The position numbers and the translations under genes are program-made. A DNA stretch of 64,000 bases from Microbaculum marinum. Lineage in GTDB: Bacteria; Pseudomonadota; Alphaproteobacteria; Rhizobiales; Tepidamorphaceae. Every line of letters starts with the position of its first letter. Position 1 is the stretch's first letter. Below the pieces are notes generated by a model. That model ran no database searches and was not told the DNA's origin. It was given only the letters and a program-made list of their open reading frames with translations. The DNA lies in NCBI RefSeq assembly GCF_042646165.1, contig NZ_JBHRTC010000015.1. The stretch is one strand, 5' to 3'. This document shows, in pieces, positions 10,332 through 19,832 of the stretch.

Positions 10332-11366
10332 ATGTCATACAGCTTCAAGACCATCGCTGCGGCCGCGGTCTGCACGGCGCTCGTCGCGTTGCCGCTCGCC
10401 AGCGCCGACGCCCAGACCAAGATCCGGTTTGCAACCTCGGTGCCCGAGGCCAACACCGCCGAAGTGCTCGGCATGAAGGCGATGAAGGACTACATCGACT
10501 TCAAGAGCGGCGGCACGCTCGAGGTCGACCTTCTGTTCGCCACGATGGGCGTCGGCGAGCGCGAACTGACCGAGATGGTCCAGCAGGGGGCGCTCGACAT
10601 GGCGCTGGCCGCCGACGGCGCGGTCTCGGGCTTCTATCCCAAACTGCAGGTTTTCGGCATTCCCTACCTCTTCAAGTCCGCCCCCGTCGCCTGGGAATTC
10701 GCCCGGTCTCCGATGGCCAAGCAGATGCAGCAGGAGATGCTGGAGCAGACCGGCCTGCGGACGGTCGCGTGGGGTGAGAACGGCTTCCGCAACCTCACCA
10801 ACTCCAAGCACGAGGTGAAGGGCCCCGAGGACATGCAGGGCCTGAAGATGCGGGTCATGGAAAGCCCCGTCTTCATGCGCTTCATGGAGTCGCTCGGGGC
10901 GGCCGCGACGCCGATCTCGTTTTCCGAGCTCGTGATGTCGCTGCAGCAGGGTGTCGTCGACGGGCAGGAGAACGCGTCCTCGAACGTCTACGAGAACGGC
11001 ATGGCCGATGTGCAGAAGTTCTTCTCGACGACCGAGCACATCTATTCCATGACCATCATCACCATCAACGATCAGTTCTACCAGGGCCTGACGCCCGCCC
11101 AGCAGCAGGTGATCATGGAGGCCGGCCAGCTCTACGCGGCAGTGGCCAATTCGTTCAAGGTCACGTCCGATCGTGATTACATCGAGCGCATTCGCGACGA
11201 GAAGGGGCTGCAGGTCCACATCACCACGCCGGAGGAGAAGGAAGCCTTCCGCGAACTCGCCCAGCCGCCGGTGGTGGAGTACGTGAACGAGCAGCTCGGC
11301 AAGGAGTTCGTTGACGCGGTGCTCGCGCAGGTCGACGAATCCGAGAAGCAGGTCTACGGCCAGTAG
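10332..11366 (+). CDS. dctP: TRAP-B substrate-binding protein DctP
   Basis: Periplasmic receptor (344 residues) with a clear signal peptide (MSYSFKTIAAA, cleavage after about residue 28). It carries the classical sugar-acid/dicarboxylate receptor marks: WGENGFRNLTNSK, the ligand Arg in GLKMRVMESP and GVVDGQENASS. Start ATG 10332 follows GGAGGAAA. It lies 89 bp after the kinase gene, so it could share that transcript or have its own promoter; none is obvious. A perfect 11-bp stem follows its stop codon. Confidence 0.95.
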   Translation: MSYSFKTIAAAAVCTALVALPLASADAQTKIRFATSVPEANTAEVLGMKAMKDYIDFKSGGTLEVDLLFATMGVGERELTEMVQQGALDMALAADGAVSGFYPKLQVFGIPYLFKSAPVAWEFARSPMAKQMQQEMLEQTGLRTVAWGENGFRNLTNSKHEVKGPEDMQGLKMRVMESPVFMRFMESLGAAATPISFSELVMSLQQGVVDGQENASSNVYENGMADVQKFFSTTEHIYSMTIITINDQFYQGLTPAQQQVIMEAGQLYAAVANSFKVTSDRDYIERIRDEKGLQVHITTPEEKEAFRELAQPPVVEYVNEQLGKEFVDAVLAQVDESEKQVYGQ

Positions 11367-11373
11367 CCGCTAT

Positions 11374-11409
11374 CCGCCCGGCCGAAGGCGTTTCGACCCG
11401 GCCGGGCGG
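11374..11409. other. GC-rich stem-loop between dctP and dctQ (TRAP-B)
   Basis: CCGCCCGGCCG (11374-11384) is perfectly complementary to CGGCCGGGCGG (11399-11409), with a 14-base loop and no T tract. It is placed like the TRAP-A hairpin, directly after dctP. Likely an mRNA 3'-end stabiliser or partial terminator that raises receptor over permease; inference. Confidence 0.65.
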
Positions 11410-11432
11410 CCTTCATCGGGGAGGGGGAGGCC

Positions 11433-11981
11433 ATGCAGGCAAACGCCCTGAGACTTGCGGACTGGCTGACGCGCATCACCGAAAGCATCGGTGCCCTGCT
11501 GATGCTCGGCATCGTCGTCATGAACGTCCTGCAGGTCTTCTTCCGCTACGTCCTCTTCGATCCGCTGGGGTGGACCGAGGAGGCGATGCGATACTCCGTG
11601 GCCTGGATGACGTTCATCGTCGCCGGCGCCGTGCTGTATAGCGGCGAACAACTGTCGATCGACCTGCTCGGCGGCATCCTGCCGCCCAGGATCAGGCGTC
11701 TGCAGAGCATTCTCGTGCTTCTGCTGATTTCCCTCTTCTGCTTCATCCTCGTCGCCTACGGCTGGCCGCAGGCGGTGCGCAACATGAAGCAGGTGTCTCC
11801 GGTCGCCCAGATCCCGATGATCGTTCCCTATTTCAGCGTCGTTGCGGGCGGCGCGTTGATGCTGGTCAAGGCGATCTGCCTGATCATCGCCGATCCCGAG
11901 CGCGTGCACGGCAATCTCGGTGCCGGCGACCTCGAGCCAACCGGGCAGGAAGGCGGCCCGAAGGGCGGGAGCTCGGCATGA
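11433..11981 (+). CDS. dctQ: TRAP-B small permease DctQ
   Basis: Four-helix TRAP membrane subunit, 182 residues. Helix 1 ends in VFFRYVLFDPLGWTEEAMRY, the classic DctQ signature, and helices 2-4 follow near residues 50-70, 88-112 and 130-152. The charged, Gly-rich C-terminal tail has no family counterpart that I recognise. Start ATG 11433 is behind GGGGAGG, and a 4-bp ATGA overlap leads into dctM. Confidence 0.93.
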   Translation: MQANALRLADWLTRITESIGALLMLGIVVMNVLQVFFRYVLFDPLGWTEEAMRYSVAWMTFIVAGAVLYSGEQLSIDLLGGILPPRIRRLQSILVLLLISLFCFILVAYGWPQAVRNMKQVSPVAQIPMIVPYFSVVAGGALMLVKAICLIIADPERVHGNLGAGDLEPTGQEGGPKGGSSA

Positions 11982-13249
11982 TCTATCTGATCATCGCTTT
12001 CGCAGTCCTGCTGGTGCTTGGCGTGCCGATCGCGATCGCGCTGGGCCTGGCCGGCGCCGTCGGCATCCTCGACAAGGGCTTTGCACTCGTCTCGGTTCCG
12101 ACCCGGATGTTTACCGGCATCGACAGCTTCATCCTGCTGTCGGCGCCGTTCTACATTCTCGCCGGCGAGGTCATGAACCGGGGCGGCGTCACGGACCGGC
12201 TGATTCGGTTCGCCCAGCTGCTGACACGCGGACTGCGCGGCGGCACGGCCTACGCCAACACGTTGGCCTCGATCATCTTCGCCGGCATATCCGGCACGGC
12301 GATCGCCGATACCGCGGCGCTCGGCCAGGTCTTCATCAAGGGGATGCCGAAGGAAGGCTACACCAAGGAGTTCGCGGCTGCCGTCACCGTCGCCGGGTCG
12401 ATGATCGGACCGATCATCCCGCCCTCCGTCATCATGATCATCTTCGCGGCGGTGTCCCGCCTGTCGGTGATCGACCTGTTCCTGGCCGGCGTCGTGCCCG
12501 GGTTCCTGCTGGCGGCGGCCGTCGCGGTGGTGATCTTCCTCAAGGGACGCAATGGCGGACTTCCGGTCTCGCGGATTGACGTCCCGCGTCGCGAGGTGCC
12601 GCGCATGGCGATCGACACGCTGCTGGTCGTCTCACTGCCGGTCTTCATCGTCGTCGGCACCCTGTCGGGAACCTTCACGGCAACAGAAGCCGGCGGCGTC
12701 GCGGCGATCTACGCAATGCTGCTCGGCTATTTCGTGTTCCGCCACCTGGACCTGAAAGAGCTGTGGGCGGCGCTCGTCATCAGCGCGCGCACTACGTCAA
12801 GCCTGTTCCTGATCATCGGTGCGGCGACGGTGGTGTCCTACGTGCTGGCGCTTTCGGGCATCAACCAGTTCGCCGGCAACCTGGTGCAGGTGTTCGACGG
12901 GCAGCCGCTGCTGTTCATGCTCGCGGTAATGGCCGGCCTGCTGGTGGTCGGATGCTTCCTCGAGCCCGGCGCGGCGATCGTCCTGTTCGTGCCGCTGCTG
13001 TTTCCCGCCGCCCGCGCCATGGGCATCGATCCGCTGCAGTTCGCCATGCTGATCATACTCACGCTGACGATGGGGCTGATCACGCCACCCGTCGGCGTCT
13101 GCCTGTTCGTCGCCTGCAAGATCGGCGACATCTCGATCGCCAGGCTGGTGAAGGCGCTTGCTCCGTTCTTCGTCGCGGAGGTCTGCGTCATCGTGCTCAT
13201 CATCCTGATTCCCGGCCTCTCGTCCTGGCTGCCGGGCCTGTTCCACTGA
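11978..13249 (+). CDS. dctM: TRAP-B large permease DctM
   Basis: Large TRAP permease of 423 residues, about twelve membrane helices. Family segments: SAPFYILAGEVMNRGG, GISGTAIADTAALG, GSMIGPIIPPSVIMIIF and LTMGLITPPVGVCLFVA. It is coupled to dctQ and followed nine bases later by an enolase-superfamily gene, consistent with import of a sugar acid that is then dehydrated. Confidence 0.95.
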   Translation: MIYLIIAFAVLLVLGVPIAIALGLAGAVGILDKGFALVSVPTRMFTGIDSFILLSAPFYILAGEVMNRGGVTDRLIRFAQLLTRGLRGGTAYANTLASIIFAGISGTAIADTAALGQVFIKGMPKEGYTKEFAAAVTVAGSMIGPIIPPSVIMIIFAAVSRLSVIDLFLAGVVPGFLLAAAVAVVIFLKGRNGGLPVSRIDVPRREVPRMAIDTLLVVSLPVFIVVGTLSGTFTATEAGGVAAIYAMLLGYFVFRHLDLKELWAALVISARTTSSLFLIIGAATVVSYVLALSGINQFAGNLVQVFDGQPLLFMLAVMAGLLVVGCFLEPGAAIVLFVPLLFPAARAMGIDPLQFAMLIILTLTMGLITPPVGVCLFVACKIGDISIARLVKALAPFFVAEVCVIVLIILIPGLSSWLPGLFH

Positions 13250-13258
13250 GGAAGATCC

Positions 13259-14404
13259 ATGCCGCGCATTGCAGATATCAAGGCTACCGTTCTGGAGGTC
13301 GTGGTCGGCCAGGATCGCGCTTTCGGAAATGCCCGCAGCCGCTTCGACCGGCGCGCCAGCGTCCTCATCGAGGTGATCGCCGATGACGGCACGCGCGGCT
13401 GGGGAGAGGCGTGGGGCGCTGCGCCAAAGGCGACGCTCGGATATCTCGAGGCGGTCAAGCCGAAGTTCATCGGCAAGGACGTTTTCGACCGCAACGCCGG
13501 CTGGCACGAACTCGTGCGCGCCGGCTACGCCCTGCGCGTCCAGAACCTGCTCACCGGTGCCGTCAGCGGCATCAACATCGCCCTCTACGATCTTGCCGGC
13601 AAGCTCCTTGGCGTGCCGGTCTACAAGCTGCTCGGCGGCGGCGGCAGCGAAGGCGTCCCGTGCTATGCCTCGGGCGGGTATTTCTGCAATGATCCGAACA
13701 ACCAGCTCGAGCACCAGCTCGACCGCGTCATCGGCAGGGGCTATTCCGCCTACAAGATCAAGATCGGCGCCGGATTGGCCGACGATGTCGCCCGTGTGCG
13801 CCTTGCCCGCGAGATGATCGGCCCGGACGCGGCGCTTCTCGTCGACGTCAACGGCGCCTACAACGCCGAAACGGCGTATGCCTGCATGCGCCGCATAGAA
13901 CCGTTCGACATACACTGGATCGAGGAGCCGGTGGCGCCGGAGGATTTCGAAGGGCTGAGGCGGCTTGGAGAGCGCAGGATCATGGCGATCGCCAGCGGCG
14001 AGTCGCACATGACGGCCTACGAGTTCAAGCGCCTGCTCGACACGGGTGCCGTGGACATCCTGATGCCGGATCTGACCGTCGGCGGCGGCTTCGACGAGGG
14101 CCAGACCGCGCTGCAGCTCTGCCGGCTGTACGGCGCGCGCGTCTCACCGCACGTGTGGGGTTCGGCCGTCGGGCTCGCCGCCGGCATCCACTACGTCGCC
14201 GCGATGCCGGCCGATCCATTCGCGCTCCAGTCGCCGTACCCGTCGCTGGTCGAGTACGACTACTCCTACAGCCCGATCCGCGATGAACTGCTCGTCAATC
14301 CGATAATGCCGCACAACGGGCTGCTTCCAGTCCCGCAGGGACCGGGTCTCGGCATCGAGATCAACGAGGAGGTGCTGCGCCGGCATGCGGTCGCCAGGAC
14401 CTGA
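13259..14404 (+). CDS. Mandelate racemase/enolase superfamily enzyme (probable acid-sugar dehydratase)
   Basis: Mg2+-dependent enzyme of 381 residues that abstracts the proton alpha to a carboxylate. The mandelate-racemase-subgroup residues are visible: the K-x-K pair in YKIKIG, metal ligands Asp in DVNGAY, Glu in WIEEPV and Glu in ASGESH, then the Asp of LMPDLT and His of SPHVWGS forming the second base dyad. Most members of this subgroup linked to TRAP genes dehydrate sugar acids to 2-keto-3-deoxy acids, fitting its position as last gene after TRAP-B. The specific substrate is not assigned. Confidence 0.92.
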   Translation: MPRIADIKATVLEVVVGQDRAFGNARSRFDRRASVLIEVIADDGTRGWGEAWGAAPKATLGYLEAVKPKFIGKDVFDRNAGWHELVRAGYALRVQNLLTGAVSGINIALYDLAGKLLGVPVYKLLGGGGSEGVPCYASGGYFCNDPNNQLEHQLDRVIGRGYSAYKIKIGAGLADDVARVRLAREMIGPDAALLVDVNGAYNAETAYACMRRIEPFDIHWIEEPVAPEDFEGLRRLGERRIMAIASGESHMTAYEFKRLLDTGAVDILMPDLTVGGGFDEGQTALQLCRLYGARVSPHVWGSAVGLAAGIHYVAAMPADPFALQSPYPSLVEYDYSYSPIRDELLVNPIMPHNGLLPVPQGPGLGIEINEEVLRRHAVART

Positions 14405-14428
14405 ACCGCGCTGCGCCGCGCCGCCGGC

Positions 14429-15403
14429 TCAGAGCACCGGCTGCCTGGCTGCTCCCAGGTGCTTCAGCATCGCGGCGAAGGCGCCAAGCCGCTCACGCTG
14501 ATAGGCTGATACGTCCATGCCGGCGTAGTTGAGGAAGCCGCGACGGGTCTTCAGACCGATATGGCCTGCCGCCATGTTGTCCTCGATCACCTTGGGGGCG
14601 GCATAGCGATCGGTGCCGAGCGCTTCGGACATGTAGCGGTCGGCATGAAAGAGAATGTCGCCGCCACCCCAGTCGATGAACTCGAGCACACCGAGCACGG
14701 CGAAGCGGAAGCCGAAGCCGTACTTGGTCGCCTTGTCGATGTCTTCCGCGCTTGCCACGCCTTCCTCGACGAGGCGCGCGGCTTCGTTCATGGCAAGGGC
14801 CTGCAGCCGCGGCACGATGAAGCCCGGGCTCGCCTTGCAGACCACCGGAACCTTGCCGATTCCCTCGAGCAGACCGACCAGCCGTTCGGTCACGGCCGGA
14901 TCGGTCCCGGCGCCCGGCGAAACCTCCACGAGCGGCACCAGGAAGGCGGGGTTGAGCCAGTGCGCGTTCAGGAACCGGCCGGGCGGCGTCACCATGCCCT
15001 GCAACTCGTCGGCCAGCATCGTCGAAGTGGTCGAGGCGATGATGGCGTCGGCGCGGGTCATCGCGGACAGCCCTGCGAACGCCTCCGCCTTGGCCTCCTT
15101 CGTCTCGGGCACGCCTTCGAAGATCACGTCCGCCCCGGCCAATGCGTCTGCTGCTTCAGGCGCCGCGGCGAAGGCGACGCGCGCCAGGATCGGCGCGACG
15201 GCGGCTTCATCCATCATCCCGATCGCCGCCAGCATCGACAGCGTCTGCTCGATCTCCTCCATCGCCTCGCCGCGCACTCGAGCAGCGTCGTCCGGCGTTC
15301 GGGTCTTCAAGTCCACCAGCGTGACCGGGTGTCCCGCATAGGCGAAGACCACGGCGATGCCGCGGCCCATGCGCCCTGCGCCGGCGGCTGCGATCGCTTC
15401 CAT
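14429..15403 (-). CDS. 3-hydroxyacyl-CoA dehydrogenase family protein
   Basis: NAD-dependent beta-hydroxyacid dehydrogenase (324 residues). The N-terminal Rossmann motif is GAGRMGRGIAVVFA with the acidic LVDLK end; the catalytic His is in NAHWLNPAF, preceded by the STTSTML Ser segment, and the C-terminal helical domain carries the MNEAARLVEEG Asn and HIGLKTRRGFLNY. The start is ATG at 15403, sharing one base with the stop codon of the upstream opine-dehydrogenase-like gene. Being in a TRAP-linked operon, it may act on a free 3-hydroxy acid or carnitine-like compound rather than on fatty acyl-CoA; that is inference. Confidence 0.9.
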   Translation of the reverse strand: MEAIAAAGAGRMGRGIAVVFAYAGHPVTLVDLKTRTPDDAARVRGEAMEEIEQTLSMLAAIGMMDEAAVAPILARVAFAAAPEAADALAGADVIFEGVPETKEAKAEAFAGLSAMTRADAIIASTTSTMLADELQGMVTPPGRFLNAHWLNPAFLVPLVEVSPGAGTDPAVTERLVGLLEGIGKVPVVCKASPGFIVPRLQALAMNEAARLVEEGVASAEDIDKATKYGFGFRFAVLGVLEFIDWGGGDILFHADRYMSEALGTDRYAAPKVIEDNMAAGHIGLKTRRGFLNYAGMDVSAYQRERLGAFAAMLKHLGAARQPVL

Positions 15404-16488
15404 CAGATCCCCTCCTCCAGAAGAGTGGTCATCGCGGTGCGATCGAGATCGGCGAGGCCGAGACCTTCCAGGGTGCGTCCGTTCGTCCGGAAGTCGTCGT
15501 CGCAGATCGCCGAGGCGACCGCCAGCAGCCCCGTCGCAGTCGGTGCCGGCACCCCGGCCCAGTCTGCTACCGAAACGAGGAAGGCCAGACCCTGCTGCAC
15601 GTCCTCGCGCATATAGCGGTGTTCGGTCAGCACGATGTGCTCGCGCCAGTCGCCGGAATCGACCAGCTGTTCGTGGCCCTTGCGCCCGTACATCCATTCA
15701 TCGCCGTCCTGCGCGTAGTGGTCGGCCAGCGGGAAATGCGGGGCGCGATAGCCCAGCGCCTCCCGCACCGCCACGCGTTCGGCATCGAGCCGATTGGTGA
15801 CGCGGCGGACGGCGGGCTGCGTGCCCTCGTTGTGGATGTCCCAGTGATCGAAATGTTCGAGCGGGCCGGCATTCATGACGATCAGCGGCGGATGGATGAT
15901 CGGCCCGGCATTCATCAGCGCGCCCGACAGCCCGTCACCGCAATCCTCGACGCTGCCGTAGGCTTCGCCGATCACGGCCAGCGCCCGGTCCTTGTGCCGG
16001 TGCGGGAAGACGCCGGTCGGCAGCCGCGTCGCGCGCACCGTGATGGCGATTTCGCGGGGGCCGTGCTTGCGTGTCAGGTAGGGCAGCGTGCCGGTCTCGG
16101 CGAAGGCGACGTCGGCCGCGCAGCCCGCCTCGCGGATCGTGCGGGCCATGAGATAGGAGCCGAAAGTGCCCGGCGGCAGGAACACGACCTGGCCGTCGGC
16201 AAGGTGCGGCGCCATCGCCCGGGCAATGTCCGCCTGGGCGAAGGCCGGTGCCGGGCAGACGATCAGACGGGCGCCGGCGACAGCTTCGCCGATATCGGCG
16301 GTGACGACGGCAATCGCGACCTCGCGGCTGCCTCTGAAGTCCTTCAGGGTCAGCGCGTTGCCGGCTGAGTTGAGCGCTGCGACGCCGTCCCGGTCGCGGC
16401 GCCAGAAGCGGACGGCGTGGCCCTGCTCGGTGAGATCGACGGCTGCGGCATGCGATCCGTTGCCGCCGCCCAGTACGGCTATTTCCAT
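15403..16488 (-). CDS. NAD/NADP octopine (opine) dehydrogenase family protein
   Basis: Predicted opine-type dehydrogenase, 361 residues, which in known members links an amino acid and a 2-oxo acid reductively (or the reverse). Rossmann motif LGGGNGSHAAAVDL at the N-terminus; the C-terminal octopine-dehydrogenase helical domain is recognised from TEHRYMREDVQQGLAFLVS, the ADWAGVPAPTATGLL stretch and the closing GRTLEGLGL. His and Asp residues in FDHWDIHNEG may be catalytic. It is 22 bp downstream of TRAP-C dctM and overlaps the next dehydrogenase by one base. An opine-like substrate imported by TRAP-C is a reasonable hypothesis. Confidence 0.87.
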   Translation of the reverse strand: MEIAVLGGGNGSHAAAVDLTEQGHAVRFWRRDRDGVAALNSAGNALTLKDFRGSREVAIAVVTADIGEAVAGARLIVCPAPAFAQADIARAMAPHLADGQVVFLPPGTFGSYLMARTIREAGCAADVAFAETGTLPYLTRKHGPREIAITVRATRLPTGVFPHRHKDRALAVIGEAYGSVEDCGDGLSGALMNAGPIIHPPLIVMNAGPLEHFDHWDIHNEGTQPAVRRVTNRLDAERVAVREALGYRAPHFPLADHYAQDGDEWMYGRKGHEQLVDSGDWREHIVLTEHRYMREDVQQGLAFLVSVADWAGVPAPTATGLLAVASAICDDDFRTNGRTLEGLGLADLDRTAMTTLLEEGI

Positions 16489-16510
16489 CTTCAGTCTCTT
16501 GTATTTGCGG

Positions 16511-17800
16511 TTACATCGTTGAGGGAAGCAGTAGCGCCAGCGACGGTACGGCGATGAGCATGAGAATGCGGACGATGTCGACGGCGATGAACGGCATCAC
16601 TCCGCGGAATATCACTCCGGTCGGCACATCCGGCACGATCGATTTGAGGACGAACACGTTCAGACCGACCGGCGGGGTGATCAGGCTGATCTCGATGGCC
16701 ACCACCACGAAGATGCCGAACCAGATCGGATCCACGCCGAGGCCGATCACGACGGGAAAGAACACCGGTACCGTCAGCAGCATCATCGAGATCGATTCCA
16801 GCACCGCACCGAGCGCCAGGTAGATCACGAGAATGACCAGCAGCACCATTGTCGGGTGGGCACCGAGCGCCATGATCATGTTCCGCAGGTCGCCCGGCAT
16901 CCCCGCGAGGTTGACGAAATTGGAGAACAGCAGGGCTCCGAACAGCACGAAGAACAGCATTGCCGTCATCCGTCCCGTCTCGATCAGAACCTCGTACAGC
17001 GTCCGCAGCGTCAGGCTGCGCCGCAGGAGCGCCAGCAGGAAAGCGCCTGTCGCTCCGACACCGGCAGCCTCCGTTGCGGTGAAAACGCCGATATAGATGC
17101 CGCCCATCACGCAGGCGAACAGCGCGAGGATGCCGATGACCCCCTTCGTCGCCCGCACCCGCTCCATCATCGGCAGCGGCTCCAGCCTTTCGGTGTGCTC
17201 CTTTTCGATCAGCAGCGAAATGCGGACGGCGATCAGGTAGCCGAGTACGCCGACGAGTCCGGGCAGCATCCCGGCGAGGAAGAGCTTGCCGATGCTCTCC
17301 TGCGTGATGACGCCATAGAGTACCAGCACGATCGAGGGCGGGATCAGTATGCCCAGGGTACCGCCGGCCGCGATCGAGCCTGTCGCCAGCCTGTCGGAAT
17401 AGCCGAAGCGGCGCATCGACGGCATCGAGACGCGTGCCATGGTCGCTGCCGTGGCAAGCGACGATCCGCACACCGACGAGAACCCGCCGCAGGCGACGAT
17501 GGTCGCCATCGCCAGACCCCCGCGATAGTGGCGAAGCCACGCGTTGGCCGCCGCATACATGTCGTCGGCGAGGCCCGCCTTGAGCACGAAATTGCCCATC
17601 AGCACGAACAGCGGCATCACCGACAGGGTGTAGCTCATGCCGTTGTCGTAGAAGACCTGGCCGAGGATGGCGTAGGCGGGGTAGAGGCCGATCAGCGCCA
17701 CGATTCCGGCGAACGCGACGGCCGTCATGGCGAACGCGATCGGCACGCCGGCGGCGATCAGCGCGAGCAGGACGACGATACCGACTATCCAGTCAAGCAT
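16511..17800 (-). CDS. dctM: TRAP-C large permease DctM
   Basis: Large TRAP permease, 429 residues. Family marks: SVMPLFVLMGNFVLKAG, CGSSLATAATMARVS, GGTLGILIPPSIVLVLYG and ISLITPPVGLNVFVLKSI. Overlaps the upstream dctQ gene by eight bases. It precedes the opine- and hydroxyacyl-dehydrogenase genes, with which it probably forms one operon. Confidence 0.95.
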   Translation of the reverse strand: MLDWIVGIVVLLALIAAGVPIAFAMTAVAFAGIVALIGLYPAYAILGQVFYDNGMSYTLSVMPLFVLMGNFVLKAGLADDMYAAANAWLRHYRGGLAMATIVACGGFSSVCGSSLATAATMARVSMPSMRRFGYSDRLATGSIAAGGTLGILIPPSIVLVLYGVITQESIGKLFLAGMLPGLVGVLGYLIAVRISLLIEKEHTERLEPLPMMERVRATKGVIGILALFACVMGGIYIGVFTATEAAGVGATGAFLLALLRRSLTLRTLYEVLIETGRMTAMLFFVLFGALLFSNFVNLAGMPGDLRNMIMALGAHPTMVLLVILVIYLALGAVLESISMMLLTVPVFFPVVIGLGVDPIWFGIFVVVAIEISLITPPVGLNVFVLKSIVPDVPTGVIFRGVMPFIAVDIVRILMLIAVPSLALLLPSTM

Positions 17801-18317
17801 CGGTGCGCCGGAACCGGTTCAGGTGGTGCCAGGCGACGATCATGGTCGCCAGCGCCGCGAGTACGGTAAAGGCCGCGATCGTGTAGCCGATCGGTCCCTT
17901 GGGAAACCGCAGGAATATCGTCACCTCGCCATAGGAGGCCAGTTGCAGGGAATGGGCGGTAATCCGCCAGGCGATCAACAACAGGACCGCCGCACTGAAG
18001 ATCGACACCACGACCGAATGGATCTGACGCCACCGCGGCCGCAGCCGGTCCGTGATCAGCGTTACCGAGACATGTTCCTCATGCAGGCAGACGAGCGGCA
18101 GGGCGATGAAGATGATCAGCGCCAGCATGATCTCGGTGATCTCGAAGGCGCCGGGCAGGGGGCGCGACAGGAGATAGCGGCCGAAGACGTCGACCGCGGT
18201 GACGAGCATCATCGCGATCAGCAGCACCGCGACCATGACGCCGAGGACGAACTCGGCCAGCCGCAGGGCGCGCGAGCGCCCCGCGGTGTCCGACGCAGTC
18301 GCGCCGGGTTCGCTCAT
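17793..18317 (-). CDS. dctQ: TRAP-C small permease DctQ
   Basis: Small TRAP subunit, 174 residues, with four hydrophobic segments; the DctQ signature VDVFGRYLLSRPLPGAFEI closes helix 1. Begins 19 bp after dctP with no hairpin in the spacer, unlike TRAP-A, -B, -D and -E. Confidence 0.93.
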   Translation of the reverse strand: MSEPGATASDTAGRSRALRLAEFVLGVMVAVLLIAMMLVTAVDVFGRYLLSRPLPGAFEITEIMLALIIFIALPLVCLHEEHVSVTLITDRLRPRWRQIHSVVVSIFSAAVLLLIAWRITAHSLQLASYGEVTIFLRFPKGPIGYTIAAFTVLAALATMIVAWHHLNRFRRTDA

Positions 18318-18336
18318 GTCGCCGATGACCGACCGC

Positions 18337-19365
18337 TCAGTCGCCTGCCTTCACCTTGGCGATCTCGGCGACCAGCGCGTCATAGGCTTCCTGCCCGTTG
18401 ACGCCCTTGGCGGTGATGTCGGCGAGCACCTTCTCCTCGTACGGCTTCAGCGCGGCCTTGATCGCGGTCATCTCCGCATCGTCGGGCGTCACCAGCGTGA
18501 TCTTGCCGGCCGCCTCGATCTTCTCGAAGGCCTTGTCGTCGGCCTCGTCCCAGACCTTGCCCGCAAGCTTGGCCAGCGCCTCGCCCGAAACGCTCTCGAT
18601 GGCCGCCTGGTCCTCCGCCGACAGGCTGTCCCACTTGGCCTGGTTCATCACCAGGAACATCGAGGCGGTATAGAGGCCGCCCGGGACGATCAGGCCCTGG
18701 GTGAGGACCTCGTCGACCTTGAAGGCGGTCACGGATTCAGCGGGGAACTGTATGCCGTCCGCAACACCGCCCGAGAGGATTTCGTATGCCTTGGTGACCG
18801 GCGCCTGGATTGGGGTAAGTTCGAGGGCCTGCGACACGTCCTGGGCGAAACCGCCGCCGATGCGTATCTTGGCGCCCTTGATTGCGTCGAGCGAGGTGAC
18901 GTCACGGTTGCGCGTCCAAAGCTGTCCCGGCCCGTGCGTCCAGATGCCCAGTAATTTGGTGCCGCGGTGCTCGTTCAGATCGGCGAAGTACTGCTGGTGG
19001 ATCCGCCACCACGCCGGCGACAGGTACGCGGATTTCTCGCACAGGAAGGCCATCTCGCCCAGTTTGGTCGCCGTGAAGCGGCCGGGAGAGTAGTTGTGAA
19101 CGCCGAAGGTGACGTCGGCGACGCCGTTGACCGCGAAATCGAAATGGGCTGGCGGCGGACCGAGAGGGGCGTCGAGGATCTGCATGTCGACCCGTCCCTC
19201 GGTGGCAGCCTCGACCTGTTCGGTCCACGGGACGATGATCTGGGCGAACAGCGGGTGCTGCGGCGGCAGCCAGTTCGCCACTCGAACAACGGTCTGCGCG
19301 GATGCCGGCGCCGCCGAAAGTGCGACGGCCACCGCAATAAGCGTTGCTCCCAAACTCCTGTTCAT
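18337..19365 (-). CDS. dctP: TRAP-C substrate-binding protein DctP
   Basis: Periplasmic receptor of 342 residues. The signal peptide (MNRSLGATLIAVAVALSAAP, cleavage after ASA at residue 23) fixes the start at ATG 19365, preceded by AGAGGGG; the longer open frame upstream has no leader. The ligand Arg is in GAKIRIGGGF, and the DGQEN segment is replaced by GGVADGIQFPAES, so its ligand probably differs from classical dicarboxylates. It heads the operon TRAP-C, opine dehydrogenase, hydroxyacyl dehydrogenase. Confidence 0.94.
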   Translation of the reverse strand: MNRSLGATLIAVAVALSAAPASAQTVVRVANWLPPQHPLFAQIIVPWTEQVEAATEGRVDMQILDAPLGPPPAHFDFAVNGVADVTFGVHNYSPGRFTATKLGEMAFLCEKSAYLSPAWWRIHQQYFADLNEHRGTKLLGIWTHGPGQLWTRNRDVTSLDAIKGAKIRIGGGFAQDVSQALELTPIQAPVTKAYEILSGGVADGIQFPAESVTAFKVDEVLTQGLIVPGGLYTASMFLVMNQAKWDSLSAEDQAAIESVSGEALAKLAGKVWDEADDKAFEKIEAAGKITLVTPDDAEMTAIKAALKPYEEKVLADITAKGVNGQEAYDALVAEIAKVKAGD

Positions 19366-19832
19366 TGCATTTTCCCCTCTCGTCGTTGCGGCTCTGGAAT
19401 TACCCGGCCCGGTATCGCGTCCGGGCATGTTGTCGGTGCTTGCCGCGGTTGTTGAACTTCCCCGATGCGCATCCCATGATCGCGCCCTTCGGCAGTTCTG
19501 CCACAAACACCCGGTCGCGCGGAAGCACGTAACGGCGTCACCATCCCACAAAGAATGGGCAACGGGCCGCGGGATGCCGGGGTTCCGCGGCGCCTCAGTC
19601 CGGCCGCGGCCGGCATGCGGCACGGTGCATCGGTGCCTTCCGGCGGCCGAGAGAAATGCCAGTTCAGGATTGGCAACGCGGCGGCCTTTCGGATAAACTG
19701 GTTTTATGCCAAGGGGTTGCGTCGCCGGTTAAGGAAGTTGCCGCTAAGTTACGTACGTTCCTTTTTTCCAGGTACCATCGGCCCAAAATACGTTTCTTTT
19801 GTAGATACCAATCCAGCCAGTCGGGACAATAG
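19366..19832. other. Divergent intergenic region (TRAP-C / PAS-GGDEF-EAL)
   Basis: No supported gene. The half next to the + strand gene (about 19690-19830) is clearly richer in A+T than the surroundings and must hold its promoter, but no convincing -35/-10 pair stands out. AAGGAA (19731-19736) and TTCCTT (19758-19763) followed by more T form a weak stem. Nothing convincing was seen on the TRAP-C side. Confidence 0.5.

Noticed and set aside
19731..19763. Intrinsic terminator upstream of the PAS-GGDEF-EAL gene
   Set aside because: Only a six-base stem with a loop of about 20 bases, and no gene ends upstream on that strand.
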